Below are positions 7,374 through 16,213 of a stretch of 53,636 nt of DNA, in pieces. Each line of letters opens with the position of its first letter. Within the stretch, counting starts at the first letter, position 1. The notes beneath the pieces are model-generated. The model was not told the DNA's origin, ran no database searches, and saw nothing but the letters and a program-made list of their open reading frames with translations. Origin of the DNA: an uncultured Clostridia bacterium (GTDB lineage Bacteria; Bacillota; Clostridia; Christensenellales; Aristaeellaceae); assembly GCA_946413245.1 (NCBI GenBank), contig CAMKJS010000013.1, forward strand, positions 1 through 53,636, written 5' to 3'. Position numbers and translations under genes: made by a program.

Positions 7374-8189
7374 ATGTACAAACTCTTGCTCGTATCAGAC
7401 CGAGAAGAAGTACTGAACGCCTTTAGTCAGGTTACAAACTGGGAAATCTACGGTTTTAAACAGCCGCATATCCGGTACAGTTACGACGGCATGCTGGACA
7501 GTCTCGCGAAGCATCACGCGGACGGGATTGCCATTGCCATGACGGATCAGGACGAAGAGGAACGGATTCTGGCCTATCTTCAGGTCCATTATCCGACTGT
7601 TTCCATTTTCGAAGCCGGGACGACGCAGCAGGAGATTTTTCGGTATCTGAACGAGCTGAAGACCCTGCTGAACAGAGTACGGGCGGATTTCTCCAATGAC
7701 CGGATCACCGAGGCGGATCTGCTGCAGCAGTGCCGGCATGAGTTCCTCCGGAAAGTGATTACCGGGAAAGTTTCAGACGAGGCGGAGCTTCGCCGCTCCA
7801 TGCGTCTTCTGCGCAGCAAGATGGACGCCGACAGCCCCTGCCTGATTCTGGAGATCGAGCAGAGCGCCGTGCTGGACGACCGGCTGGAAGGTCGCTGGAC
7901 CTTCGGGGATAACCGCCTGGAGGGGGCGCTGCGCTACGCGTTCGGCGGGAATTATCTCGGCATGCACATATTCCCCGCTGTTTATCCGAACGGCCGCATC
8001 GTCGTGCTGGTGTGCCCGCTTCACGGAGAGGAGCACCGGGTTTCCGAAGGCGAAATGGAAAAAGAAGTCACCACGCATATCAGCGACGGGATTGATCATC
8101 TGAAACAGTATCAGGGGCTGGATCTTCATATTACGAACATTCGCGTATTGCCCGCGCTGACGGCGTTCTGCGGCGATACGAACGAATAA
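7374..8189 (+). CDS. Response-regulator-like protein without a DNA-binding domain
   Basis: The 271-residue protein starts MYKLLLVSDREEVLNAFSQV, like the first strand and acidic loop of a receiver domain. The expected phospho-Asp region reads ADGIAIAMTDQDEEE, so the receiver looks degenerate. After a helical linker (about 95-125) comes a segment like the middle domain of YesN/AraC-type response regulators (CRHEFLRKVITGKVSDEAEL, then MDADSPCLILEIEQ). The protein ends where an AraC HTH pair would begin, and no HTH can be read in any frame in the 35 bases before the next gene. It may work through protein contacts or be a shortened regulator. The ATG at 7374 follows GTGGAGG; longer in-frame extensions overlap the divergent promoter. 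Confidence 0.65.
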   Translation: MYKLLLVSDREEVLNAFSQVTNWEIYGFKQPHIRYSYDGMLDSLAKHHADGIAIAMTDQDEEERILAYLQVHYPTVSIFEAGTTQQEIFRYLNELKTLLNRVRADFSNDRITEADLLQQCRHEFLRKVITGKVSDEAELRRSMRLLRSKMDADSPCLILEIEQSAVLDDRLEGRWTFGDNRLEGALRYAFGGNYLGMHIFPAVYPNGRIVVLVCPLHGEEHRVSEGEMEKEVTTHISDGIDHLKQYQGLDLHITNIRVLPALTAFCGDTNE

Positions 8190-8224
8190 TTCCAGAATAA
8201 AAGACAGACAAGGGAGGCGTTCAA

Positions 8225-9283
8225 ATGGGTATTCTGAACATGATTAAGGGGCAGCTGATCGACGTTATCGAATGGACCGATCCATCCAACACAACCATGG
8301 TTCATAAGTATGATATGAACGGCAAGGAAATCATGATGGGCGCGCAGCTGACCGTGCGGGAAAGTCAGGTTGCTATTTTCGTAAACGAAGGTCAGCTTGC
8401 TGACATTTTCCAGCCCGGCCGCTATGAACTGCAGACCAGCAACATGCCGATTCTGACCGCTCTGAAGAGCTGGAAATACGGCTTCAACAGTCCTTTCAAG
8501 GCGGACGTCTATTTCGTGAACACCAAGCAGTTCCTGGACATGAAGTGGGGGACCAGCAATCCCGTCATGATGCGGGATTCCGAGTTCGGCATGATCCGGC
8601 TGCGGGCCTTCGGTATCTACAGCTTCAAGGTTTCCGATCCGGAAACGTTCCTGAAGGAAGTATTCGGAACCGCCGCTCTGTTTACCGTGGACGGAGTGGA
8701 AGGGCAGATCAAGCGCACCCTCGTCAGCGGCCTGAGCGACGCGATCGCGGAAAGCAAGATTCCCGCGCTGGATCTGGCAGCCAACTACGACGAACTCGGA
8801 AATTATGCCCTGCAGGCGATCAATCCGAAGCTCGCCGCGCTCGGCCTGACCCTGTGCAGCTTCGTCATCGAGAATATTTCTCTTCCCGAAGAAGTCGAGA
8901 AGAGCATGGATAAGCGGACCTCCATGGGCGTGCTCGGCAATCTCGATCAGTATGCCAAGTACCAGGCCGCAGAAGCCATGCGGGACGCCGCCAACAATCC
9001 CAACAGCGGGATGGCCGGAATGGGCGTCGGAATGGGCGCCGGCGCGGCGATGGGCCAGATGTTTGCCCAGAGCTTTGCGCCTCAGGCTCCCGCTGCCGCA
9101 CCCGCTCCCGCGCAGCCTGCCGGCGGCGCGGTGTGCACCGCCTGCGGCGCTTCCATTCCCGCCGGAAGCAAATTCTGCCCCGAATGCGGAGCCAAGCAGG
9201 CATCCAGCGCTTTCTGCACCTCCTGCGGAAAGGAAATCCCTGCCGGCACCAAATTCTGCCCCGAATGCGGAGCCAAGCAGTAA
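8225..9283 (+). CDS. SPFH-domain protein with two C-terminal zinc ribbons (YdjI-like)
   Basis: The 352-residue protein has an SPFH/band-7-type domain in residues 1-250 (QLIDVIEWTDPSNTTMVHKY, LTVRESQVAIFVNEGQLADI). This is the soluble 'virion core protein' subgroup that includes Bacillus YdjI. A Gly/Ala/Pro-rich linker (about 255-300) leads to two CxxC...CxxC zinc ribbons, CTACGASIPAGSKFCPECG and CTSCGKEIPAGTKFCPECG. In Bacillus, YdjI helps place PspA-like membrane-stress proteins; a membrane-associated scaffold role is inferred here. It lies 35 bases after the receiver-like gene with its own GGGAGG site and is followed by a strong terminator. Confidence 0.88.
   Translation: MGILNMIKGQLIDVIEWTDPSNTTMVHKYDMNGKEIMMGAQLTVRESQVAIFVNEGQLADIFQPGRYELQTSNMPILTALKSWKYGFNSPFKADVYFVNTKQFLDMKWGTSNPVMMRDSEFGMIRLRAFGIYSFKVSDPETFLKEVFGTAALFTVDGVEGQIKRTLVSGLSDAIAESKIPALDLAANYDELGNYALQAINPKLAALGLTLCSFVIENISLPEEVEKSMDKRTSMGVLGNLDQYAKYQAAEAMRDAANNPNSGMAGMGVGMGAGAAMGQMFAQSFAPQAPAAAPAPAQPAGGAVCTACGASIPAGSKFCPECGAKQASSAFCTSCGKEIPAGTKFCPECGAKQ
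9169..9199 (+). repeat. 31-base direct repeat, copy 1, encoding the end of a zinc ribbon
   Basis: Positions 9169-9199 are identical to 9250-9280 (caaattctgccccgaatgcg and the next 11 bases). Each copy encodes the KFCPECGAKQ part of a zinc ribbon. Identity at third codon positions points to recent duplication or gene conversion. Confidence 0.85.
9250..9280 (+). repeat. 31-base direct repeat, copy 2
   Basis: This is the second identical copy, ending just before the TAA stop of the SPFH gene. Confidence 0.85.
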
Positions 9284-9305
9284 CAGCTGAACGAATTCTC
9301 AAAAC

Positions 9306-9342
9306 AACGCGGCGTCCGGGTTTTCCCGGACGCCGCGTTTTC
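9306..9342. terminator. Bidirectional intrinsic terminator between the SPFH and ROK kinase genes
   Basis: A perfect 15-bp stem (9306-9320 with 9325-9339) and a TTTT loop are flanked by T-rich sequence on the plus side and A-rich sequence on the other. It can end both convergent transcripts. Confidence 0.9.
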
Positions 9343-9357
9343 CATAAACAACCAACC

Positions 9358-10299
9358 TTACGAGAGCATGGCAGCTCCGATAATGCCGGCATCCGCGCCC
9401 AGTACAGCCAGATCCACCTCCGCCATGGGCTGATCCCTGAAGATAACGTACTGCGAATACAGCGCGCGGATCGGATCCAGCAGGAAAGAGCCGGCCTTGC
9501 TGACGCCTCCGCCCAGAACGATGATTTCCGGATCCAGGAAGTTGATCACGCTTCCGATTGCCTGCGCGAGATACTCACAGTAACGGCGGAACACGTCCGA
9601 CGCCGCGGGATCTCCGGCGCGGGCAGCGTCGATCACGATCTTGGCCGTAATATTCATCGGATCCGAATCCGCCATGGTCAGCATCATGGAGTCCGGACGC
9701 TTCGAAGTTTCTTCCCGGCCCATCCGGATCAGCGCGGTGGCGGAACAGTACCGTTCCAGACATCCATGGTTTCCGCAGGTGCAGGGCTCTCCGTCCAGCT
9801 TCATGATCACGTGCCCCAGTTCGCCGCCGATTCCGTGGAATCCACTCCAGATTTTCCCGTTCAGAATAATGCCGCTGCCGATGCCCGTGCCCAGGGTAAT
9901 AAACACGCTGGAGGAAGTATTCCGGCTGATGCCGGCAACGCTCTCGGCCAGCGCCGCCACGTTTGCGTCGTTTTCGATCAGAACGGGCTTATCCAGGCGA
10001 AGTCTGAACTCTTCCCGGAACGGCACGTGATTCCAGCCCATGTTTGTGCATTTGATGATTTCACCAGTCGCCGCGGAAGCAATTCCCGGGATTCCGACGC
10101 CGATGGACTCAATATCGTCCGGGGACAGGCCTGCACCGGATACGGTTTTCAGAACGCAGTCCACAATCTGCTCCACCTGAACGGCAAAGGGAAGGTCTTT
10201 GGCCGTGGGAATGGAGGAAGAGGCCACTATTTCCATGCCTTTGTCCAGCGCGCCAACCTTGATGCCGGTTCCGCCTACGTCAATACCGATTCTGACCAT
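9358..10299 (-). CDS. ROK-family sugar kinase (glucokinase-type)
   Basis: The 313-residue cytoplasmic enzyme begins with the phosphate-1 motif MVRIGIDVGGTGIKVGAL. It has the sugar-binding ENDANVAALAE segment with GTGIGSGI, and the ROK zinc-binding cysteine cluster CTCGNHGCLERYCS. It probably phosphorylates glucose or a related hexose with ATP. It is the last gene of a four-gene minus-strand operon with the FGGY kinase, HAD phosphatase and HPr kinase, 21 bases after hprK. The ATG follows AAGGAGG by 7 bases. A regulatory ROK protein is unlikely because there is no N-terminal HTH. Confidence 0.9.
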   Translation of the reverse strand: MVRIGIDVGGTGIKVGALDKGMEIVASSSIPTAKDLPFAVQVEQIVDCVLKTVSGAGLSPDDIESIGVGIPGIASAATGEIIKCTNMGWNHVPFREEFRLRLDKPVLIENDANVAALAESVAGISRNTSSSVFITLGTGIGSGIILNGKIWSGFHGIGGELGHVIMKLDGEPCTCGNHGCLERYCSATALIRMGREETSKRPDSMMLTMADSDPMNITAKIVIDAARAGDPAASDVFRRYCEYLAQAIGSVINFLDPEIIVLGGGVSKAGSFLLDPIRALYSQYVIFRDQPMAEVDLAVLGADAGIIGAAMLS

Positions 10300-10320
10300 T
10301 TGAATGCCTCCTTCTGTATC

Positions 10321-11223
10321 TTATGACTCCTGCAGGCTGTTCATCAGTTCCTGCGCTGAATTATACCCCATTTTCCTCAGACTGAGATTCCGCGCGGCGA
10401 CTTCCACAATGATGGCCAGGTTTCTGCCGGGCTTCACCGGCATCATCTGGCAGGGGATCCTGACCCCGAGAATCTCGATGGTTTCATCCTCAATGCCGAT
10501 CCGGTCATAGGATTTGTTTTCGTCCCATGTTTCCAGCTCGATAATCAGGTCAATCGACTTGCTGACCGCCACCGCTCCGATGCCGTACATCGCTTTGATA
10601 TCAATCAGTCCGATTCCCCGAATCTCCATATAGTGACGGATGGATTTCGGACTGGTTCCGATCAGGCGCTGATCCGCGATCCTGCAGATATCCACCACGT
10701 CGTCCGCCACCAACTGATGACCCCGCTTGATCAGTTCCAGGGCCGCTTCGCTTTTTCCGACGCCGCTCCGCCCGGAAAGCAGAACGCCGACGCCGTACAC
10801 GTCCAGCAGTACGCCGTGCCGGGTAACGTGCGGCGCGAGGCAGCGATTCAGATAATTAATCGCGGACGCCATCAGCTTGCTGGTAACCAGGTTCGTCCGG
10901 AATATTCCGATCTGCTGCCTGCCCGCGATTTCCAGCAGTTCCGGAGGGGCGGACATCCCACGGCAGATAATGACGCACGGAAGGCGGTACTCAAAATAGT
11001 TCTCCAGAATCTGACGGCGCTTTTCCGGAGGCTGCTTTTCCAGGTATGTCATCTCGACCTTTCCGATTACCTGGGGCCTTTCAAAGGCGAAATACTCATA
11101 AAAGCCGCAGAACTGCATACCCGGCCGGTTCAGGTCCGGCGTGCGGATGTCCCATTCCGGTTTTCCGGAGGGCACCAGGCATTCCAGATCCAATGCCTTC
11201 TGAAAATCCAACGCTGAAATCAA
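10321..11223 (-). CDS. hprK: HPr kinase/phosphorylase
   Basis: The 300-residue enzyme phosphorylates and dephosphorylates Ser46 of HPr (and Crh), the master signal for carbon catabolite repression in Bacillota. Walker A is GRSGVGKS at residues 151-158. The family signature IRGIGLIDIKAMYGIGAV follows, with the N-terminal domain (about 1-125) in front. The start is TTG, within a TTGA overlap with the stop of the HAD gene and 8 bases after GGGAG. Its usual neighbour in Bacilli is lgt; here it sits between sugar-phosphate and sugar-kinase genes, which links the repression switch with hexose and pentose phosphorylation genes. Confidence 0.95.
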   Translation of the reverse strand: MISALDFQKALDLECLVPSGKPEWDIRTPDLNRPGMQFCGFYEYFAFERPQVIGKVEMTYLEKQPPEKRRQILENYFEYRLPCVIICRGMSAPPELLEIAGRQQIGIFRTNLVTSKLMASAINYLNRCLAPHVTRHGVLLDVYGVGVLLSGRSGVGKSEAALELIKRGHQLVADDVVDICRIADQRLIGTSPKSIRHYMEIRGIGLIDIKAMYGIGAVAVSKSIDLIIELETWDENKSYDRIGIEDETIEILGVRIPCQMMPVKPGRNLAIIVEVAARNLSLRKMGYNSAQELMNSLQES

Positions 11224-12026
11224 TCCATCATCTCCCGCGGAAAAAAGTACCGGCTCAGAAAACGGGCCACGCCGTCCTCGTTATTGGAAAGGCAAACCTC
11301 GTCGCACCGGCTGCGGACTTCCGGCCTTCCGTTCATCACCGCCACGGAGAGCCCGGAGGCCTGCAGCATCGAAAGATCGTTCAGGCTGTCCCCGAAAGCG
11401 ATAAAGTCCCGGCTCTCCATCCCCAACAGACGGCTGACCCGCTCCAGGGCCGCGCCTTTCGTCGCCCCCAGGGGATTGAATTCCAGATAATGCGCTTTGG
11501 AACTGGTCACGGAAGCCCTCCCGCCGAACAGGGCCTGCGCCTCCTCCAGCATGGCCGCTATTTTTGCTTCCTCGTCAATCATCAGGATTTTGTTCCTCGG
11601 TTCCCCAAAGCATTGATCCAGGTCACCGACATATTTCCCCTTCAGCATCGCGGAAGCGGAGTATTTTTCCGCCCAGGGAGAGTATTCCGAAAACAGGAAA
11701 CAGTCCTCCTCATAGGTATGCATATAGCAGTGATGCTTTTTGCCGAAAGCCACGATTTCCCGCGCCAGGTCCTCGTCAAAATAGACGTGATGCAGCAGCC
11801 TGTTCGTTCCGCCTTCCCAGACCTCCGCACCGTTGGAAGCGATATAGAGATCCGCGCAGTCAAAACGTTTGATCAGCGGAAGCATGCTCTGCTGCGCCCG
11901 GCCACTGGCCGGAACGATTCGGATCCCGCTGTCATGCAGCTTTCTCAGGACCTGAACGGTATAGGGGGAAATGGAAAGATCGTCATGGAGCAACGTATCA
12001 TCCAGATCAAAAGTGACTGCCTTCAT
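11220..12026 (-). CDS. Cof-type HAD-IIB family sugar phosphatase
   Basis: The 268-residue protein starts MKAVTFDLDDTLLHDD (HAD motif I with both Asp). It has the motif II region PASGRAQQ and motif III/IV GDSLNDLSML, with the large C2B cap between. Such enzymes dephosphorylate sugar phosphates, flavin or pyridoxal phosphates; the substrate is not predictable. I chose the ATG at 12026, preceded by GAGGAG, over a longer frame starting at 12110 that overlaps the upstream kinase gene. It overlaps hprK by four bases and follows the FGGY kinase gene by 34 bases. Confidence 0.9.
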   Translation of the reverse strand: MKAVTFDLDDTLLHDDLSISPYTVQVLRKLHDSGIRIVPASGRAQQSMLPLIKRFDCADLYIASNGAEVWEGGTNRLLHHVYFDEDLAREIVAFGKKHHCYMHTYEEDCFLFSEYSPWAEKYSASAMLKGKYVGDLDQCFGEPRNKILMIDEEAKIAAMLEEAQALFGGRASVTSSKAHYLEFNPLGATKGAALERVSRLLGMESRDFIAFGDSLNDLSMLQASGLSVAVMNGRPEVRSRCDEVCLSNNEDGVARFLSRYFFPREMMD

Positions 12027-12060
12027 GAACCTCCTCCTCGGTCCCTGACCCGTTTCCGGG

Positions 12061-13647
12061 TTACACAAGGTTGTCGGCGGCGGCTTTTTCAGCGGAGAGG
12101 CAGGCGGCAAAACGCTCCATGTACTGATCGAACCCGAGCTCGTCCCGCGGATCCGGCTGAACGGTGATCTGTTTCATCTCAGCGAACACACGGCGGTCCA
12201 GATAGTCTTCCAGCGTTTCATCGGGCTCACGGTTCACCATATAGGCGGCAAGGAGAGCGATGCCCCAGGCTCCGCCTTCGCCGGCGGTTTCCATGACAGT
12301 TACCGGCGCGTGTATGGCGGCGGCCAGCAGATTCTGCCCGACGCCTTCCGTCTTGAACAGCCCGCCGTGCCCGAACACCTTGTCAATAGCGACATGTTCG
12401 CGGTTCATGATTTCCATGCCGTATTTCAGCGTTTCCATACTCGCGTAAATCTGGGCGCGCATAAAGTTCGCCAGGCTGAAAACGGTATCCGGCTTCCGCA
12501 GAAGCATGGGCCGGCCGGAGGCAAGCCCCGTCACCGGTTCGCCCGCGAAATAGTTGAAACTGACGATCCCGTCACAGTCCGGTTTTCCTTCCATGGCTTT
12601 CCGGAACAGCTTCGGGAACACTTCTCCCGGATGAACGGATAATCCCATCGTCTCCGCAAATTCGCAGAACAGGCTGACCCACGCGTTGATATCCGAGGTA
12701 CAGCTGTTGCAGTGAACCATACCGACCGGACTGCCGGTAGGCGTGGTCACGATGTCGATTTCCGGATATACTTTGCTGAGCGGCTTTTCCAGCACGATCA
12801 TACTGAAAATGGACGTGCCCGCGCTGACGTTACCGGTCTTTTCACGCACGCTGTTCGTCGCGGCCATCCCGGTCCCGGCGTCGCCTTCCGGCGGGCAGAC
12901 AGGACATCCGCAGGCCAGATCCCCGTCGGGGTCCAGCAGCTTTGCGCCGGCCTCCGTCAGCACGCCGGCTTCCATTCCGGCGGAAAGCACTTTGGGAAGA
13001 ATGTCCCGCAGCTTCCAGGGGAAATGATATTCCGCCACCAGTTCGTCAAACGCCTCGACCATCCGCGCGTCATAGTCGCACGTATCCCTGTCGATGGGCA
13101 TGATGCCGCTGGCGTCGCCGACACCGATCACCTTCTGCCCGGTCAGGAGATAATGCACCCAGCCGGCCAGCGTCGTCAGAAACGCGATATCCGGAACGTG
13201 CTCCTCGCCGTTCAGGATCGCCTGGTACAAATGGCTGAGGCTCCAGCGCTGCGGCATGTTGAAGGAAAACACCTCCGTCAGCTTTTCAGCCGCTTCCCCG
13301 GTGATCGTATTTCTCCAGGTGCGGAAAGGAACCAGCAGCTTCATTTCCCGGTCGAAAGGAAGATAGCCGTGCATCATCGCGCTGATCCCGAGAGCCGCGA
13401 TTTTTTTCAGCGGAACCCCATATTCCTTCTGCACGTTGTTTTTCAGATCCGCGTAGCTCGCCTGCAGGCCTTTCAGGATCGCTTCCTCGCTGTATGTCCA
13501 GATTCCGTTTGAAAACTCATTCTCCCATTCATGGCTTCCGGAGGCTACCACCTGATGCTGCCCGTCGATCAGAACGCTTTTGATGCGGGTGGAACCAAAC
13601 TCAATTCCAAGAATACAAGAACCGTTTTCAATGCTGTTTTTGTTCAT
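12061..13647 (-). CDS. FGGY-family carbohydrate kinase (xylulokinase/ribulokinase-type)
   Basis: The 528-residue protein has the two ASKHA ATPase halves. The N-terminal phosphate motif is GIEFGSTRIKSVLIDG. An activation segment lies at GISAMMHGYLPFD, NVSAGTSIFSMI sits in the middle, and a C-terminal VFGHGGLFKTEGVGQN nucleotide site is followed by ETAGEGGAWGIALLA. It probably phosphorylates a ketopentose such as xylulose or ribulose; the exact sugar cannot be read. The ATG follows GGAGGG and a promoter lies upstream. It is the first gene of the operon leading to the HAD gene, hprK and the ROK kinase. Confidence 0.88.
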   Translation of the reverse strand: MNKNSIENGSCILGIEFGSTRIKSVLIDGQHQVVASGSHEWENEFSNGIWTYSEEAILKGLQASYADLKNNVQKEYGVPLKKIAALGISAMMHGYLPFDREMKLLVPFRTWRNTITGEAAEKLTEVFSFNMPQRWSLSHLYQAILNGEEHVPDIAFLTTLAGWVHYLLTGQKVIGVGDASGIMPIDRDTCDYDARMVEAFDELVAEYHFPWKLRDILPKVLSAGMEAGVLTEAGAKLLDPDGDLACGCPVCPPEGDAGTGMAATNSVREKTGNVSAGTSIFSMIVLEKPLSKVYPEIDIVTTPTGSPVGMVHCNSCTSDINAWVSLFCEFAETMGLSVHPGEVFPKLFRKAMEGKPDCDGIVSFNYFAGEPVTGLASGRPMLLRKPDTVFSLANFMRAQIYASMETLKYGMEIMNREHVAIDKVFGHGGLFKTEGVGQNLLAAAIHAPVTVMETAGEGGAWGIALLAAYMVNREPDETLEDYLDRRVFAEMKQITVQPDPRDELGFDQYMERFAACLSAEKAAADNLV

Positions 13648-13695
13648 CGATAGTCCCTCCAGATGATATTTTTATCTGCACCTGTAACCTGTTCT

Positions 13696-13724
13696 ATTTT
13701 ATCAAACCGAAACATGACTGTAAA
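13696..13724 (-). promoter_or_regulatory. Promoter of the FGGY-HAD-hprK-ROK operon
   Basis: On the minus strand TTTACA (13724-13719), a 17-base spacer and TAAAAT (13701-13696) lie about 50 bases before the ATG. I saw no clear cre site. Confidence 0.65.
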
Positions 13725-13738
13725 GACAATTTTCCGGG

Positions 13739-15208
13739 CTACTGAAGATGACGGCTGACAGGCTTCGGGCTTTTGATCCGCCGGCCTCTGATCCGCCTGA
13801 GCAGAAAGCGGACAGCCAGGATCACCAGCAGCAGCGCGATAAGCGGGCTTGAAATCACAAGCACGAATTCCACATTGAAGGGAGGGAAGGGATTCGGATC
13901 CGCGTAGGTTTCCTCGATGATCTGTTCCAGCGTTTTCGGCGCGTTTTCACGCATGTTCACGGTCCGGGACGCGGTCAGCTGGTAAACGACGGGATCCCCG
14001 TGCTCCGGGAACCAGGTCATGGTTCCCATCTCTTCGCCCGCTTCGATCGGAGCGATAAAATCCCGGGTATACTGAATCAGCACGTAATCGGTCAGATTGT
14101 CCGCCATCCTGTCGATCTCCGCCTTGGTGGCAATGATCGAAGGATCCTCGCCGGAGCCGGAATCCATACGCCTGCAGACCAGCTGAAGCTTTCCGCGGTT
14201 GGTATCGGATGTGGAATAATTACTCGTTTCCCGGACGATCGGATTCATATTGTAGAGCTCGATCGGGGTCACGCGCATATACTGGCTGAAGCCGTAGTTC
14301 ATCAGCTTGATGGTATCCGCCCATCTGGCCCGCCTGCCGGTGAAGAAAACGACGGAGATCAGTTCCACGCCGTTCCGGGAGGCCGCGCCGGCGAAACAGT
14401 ATCCGGAATGGGAATGGGAACCGGTCTTGATGCCGGTAGCTTCCGGATAATAATACGGATTCGGCTTCTCATCCGATCCGGTCAGCATATATTCGGATTT
14501 GGTCGTGATCGTTCTGGCGCGGGACATATTCGTTTTGGGAATGGAATAGGTAACCGACCCGGCGATGGAGCGGAACAGATCGTTGTGCATGGCCTCCCGG
14601 GCAATCACGGCCATATCCCGGGCGGTCGTATAATGATTGTCGTCATGATAGCCGTGAGCGTTCATGAAGTGCGTATGATCGCATCCCAGGACAGCGGCTG
14701 TCTCGTTCATCAGATTCACGAAGTTCGGAATGGATCCGGAAACAGTTTCCGCGATCACGTTCGCCCCGTCGTTTCCTGAAAGCATCATCGTGCCGTACAG
14801 CACGTCAATAAAACGGATTTCCTCGCCGACATGCAGATTCATCGTGGAGGAGTCTGACGGAATATTCATGGCGGATTCTGAAACCGTCACGATCTGCTCC
14901 AGATCGTCCACAAGCTGAATTCCCAGCAGAACGGTCAGAATTTTCGTCGTGGAGGCCGGATAGCGGATCTCATCCGGATCTTTTTCAAAGATGACTTCTC
15001 CCTTGTCCTCCGTCACCAGAATGGCGGAAAGGGCGTAAAGCTGATCCGGCGAAAGGTTTTCCGGATGGTTTTCGTCATATTTCTCCGCGTCCGGAGAAAG
15101 GGTGGGTTCCGGGATCTTTTCAGGGGTGGCGGATTCAGCGAAGGCGGGGGAAGAAAGGCACAGCGCCGCAAGAATCACGGACAGCATGAACGCCATGATT
15201 CTTTTCAA
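13739..15208 (-). CDS. D-alanyl-D-alanine carboxypeptidase, DacF-like (S11)
   Basis: The protein is about 489 residues and trims the terminal D-Ala from peptidoglycan pentapeptides outside the membrane. A signal peptide (MAFMLSVILAALCLSSPAFA) is followed by the transpeptidase fold with SxxK in YPASTTKI, SxN in LSGNDGANV and KTG in GIKTGSHSHSG. A C-terminal S11-associated beta domain leads to a membrane anchor (VLVISSPLIALLLVILAV) with a basic tail. The start is uncertain. I prefer TTG at 15208, 9 bases after GGGAGG; an in-frame ATG lies at 15196. The upstream 87 codons of the open frame lack protein-like sequence. It follows uppP on the same strand. Confidence 0.92.
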   Translation of the reverse strand: MKRIMAFMLSVILAALCLSSPAFAESATPEKIPEPTLSPDAEKYDENHPENLSPDQLYALSAILVTEDKGEVIFEKDPDEIRYPASTTKILTVLLGIQLVDDLEQIVTVSESAMNIPSDSSTMNLHVGEEIRFIDVLYGTMMLSGNDGANVIAETVSGSIPNFVNLMNETAAVLGCDHTHFMNAHGYHDDNHYTTARDMAVIAREAMHNDLFRSIAGSVTYSIPKTNMSRARTITTKSEYMLTGSDEKPNPYYYPEATGIKTGSHSHSGYCFAGAASRNGVELISVVFFTGRRARWADTIKLMNYGFSQYMRVTPIELYNMNPIVRETSNYSTSDTNRGKLQLVCRRMDSGSGEDPSIIATKAEIDRMADNLTDYVLIQYTRDFIAPIEAGEEMGTMTWFPEHGDPVVYQLTASRTVNMRENAPKTLEQIIEETYADPNPFPPFNVEFVLVISSPLIALLLVILAVRFLLRRIRGRRIKSPKPVSRHLQ

Positions 15209-15309
15209 AGGACACCGCCTCCCTTCCGAACAGGATGCCGACAGATACTGAAAAAAATCCGGAAGGATCCCGGGCAGGATTCGTTCCGGTTTATGGCTCC
15301 GCCGGATGT

Positions 15310-16152
15310 TTACAGGCCGGCCGGAACCGCAAAGGCAGGCAGCACGGAAACGCCGGCCAGCTGCAGGAACAGATAAACGACGCCGAGAATCGCAAGATAC
15401 AGGGAGAACCAGGCCAGGGGCAGCTTCGTGATCACGTTCAGCATAAACCGGATGGCCAGGAAGCCGCACACGGCCGCCACAAGGATGCCCACCAGGGTGG
15501 GGAACAGCTCAATCTGATTGATATAGCCTGCTTCGACGGCGTCTTTCCCTTCCAGAAGAAGGGATCCCAGGATGGCCGGCGCGCTCATCATAAAGCAGAA
15601 GCGGGCGGCCTCTTTCTTGTCAAGCCCTGTGGCGACGCCGCCGAAAATGGTGGAACCGCTGCGGGAAATGCCCGGGATCATGCCGATTCCCTGAAACAGC
15701 CCCATGACAATCGCCTGCACCACGCCGACCTTCCGGTTCCTTTTTCCGGATGCCGCAAGCCGGTCGCACAGCAGCAGAAACAGCGCCGTTATGATAAAGG
15801 AAACCCCGAGGAACCAGCCGCTGTCAAACACGGCGAAACCGTTCACAGCGGGGAAAAGCTTTTTCGCAGCCAGATAAACTGCCAGCGTCGGAAGGGAAGC
15901 GATGAAGAGCAGCCTCAGGGTCGGATCCTTCACGGGATGGCAGATCATATGGATCCAGTCCTTCCAGAAAACGATCAGCACCGGAAGAAGCGTACCGACG
16001 TGCAGAAGAATATCGAGCATTTTCAGGGCGGGCGTATCCTCCTGAATTCCGAGAATCAGCCGGGTCAGCAGTAAATGCCCGCTGGAGGAAATCGGCAAAA
16101 ATTCTCCGATACCCTGAACAAAGCCTAAAACAATACCGGTCAGAATCGACAT
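15310..16152 (-). CDS. uppP: Undecaprenyl-diphosphatase (BacA type)
   Basis: The 280-residue integral membrane protein dephosphorylates undecaprenyl diphosphate to recycle the lipid carrier for peptidoglycan synthesis; it is linked to bacitracin resistance. The signatures GEFLPISSSGHLLL (N-terminal) and GISRSGSTIFGG (middle) are both present, and about eight membrane helices are seen. The ATG at 16152 follows GGGAG; the longer frame to 16236 runs into the promoter. dacF follows about 100 bases downstream, so both peptidoglycan genes probably share a transcript. Confidence 0.95.
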   Translation of the reverse strand: MSILTGIVLGFVQGIGEFLPISSSGHLLLTRLILGIQEDTPALKMLDILLHVGTLLPVLIVFWKDWIHMICHPVKDPTLRLLFIASLPTLAVYLAAKKLFPAVNGFAVFDSGWFLGVSFIITALFLLLCDRLAASGKRNRKVGVVQAIVMGLFQGIGMIPGISRSGSTIFGGVATGLDKKEAARFCFMMSAPAILGSLLLEGKDAVEAGYINQIELFPTLVGILVAAVCGFLAIRFMLNVITKLPLAWFSLYLAILGVVYLFLQLAGVSVLPAFAVPAGL

Positions 16153-16182
16153 ACAGCATGCTCCCTTCACTGAAATCAATGT

Positions 16183-16211
16183 ATCATACCATATTTGCTC
16201 CCATTTGGAAA
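16183..16211 (-). promoter_or_regulatory. Promoter of uppP
   Basis: On the minus strand TTTCCA (16211-16206), 17 bases, then TATGAT (16188-16183) with TGG in front, a weak -35 with an extended -10. Confidence 0.55.
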
Positions 16212-16213
16212 GC

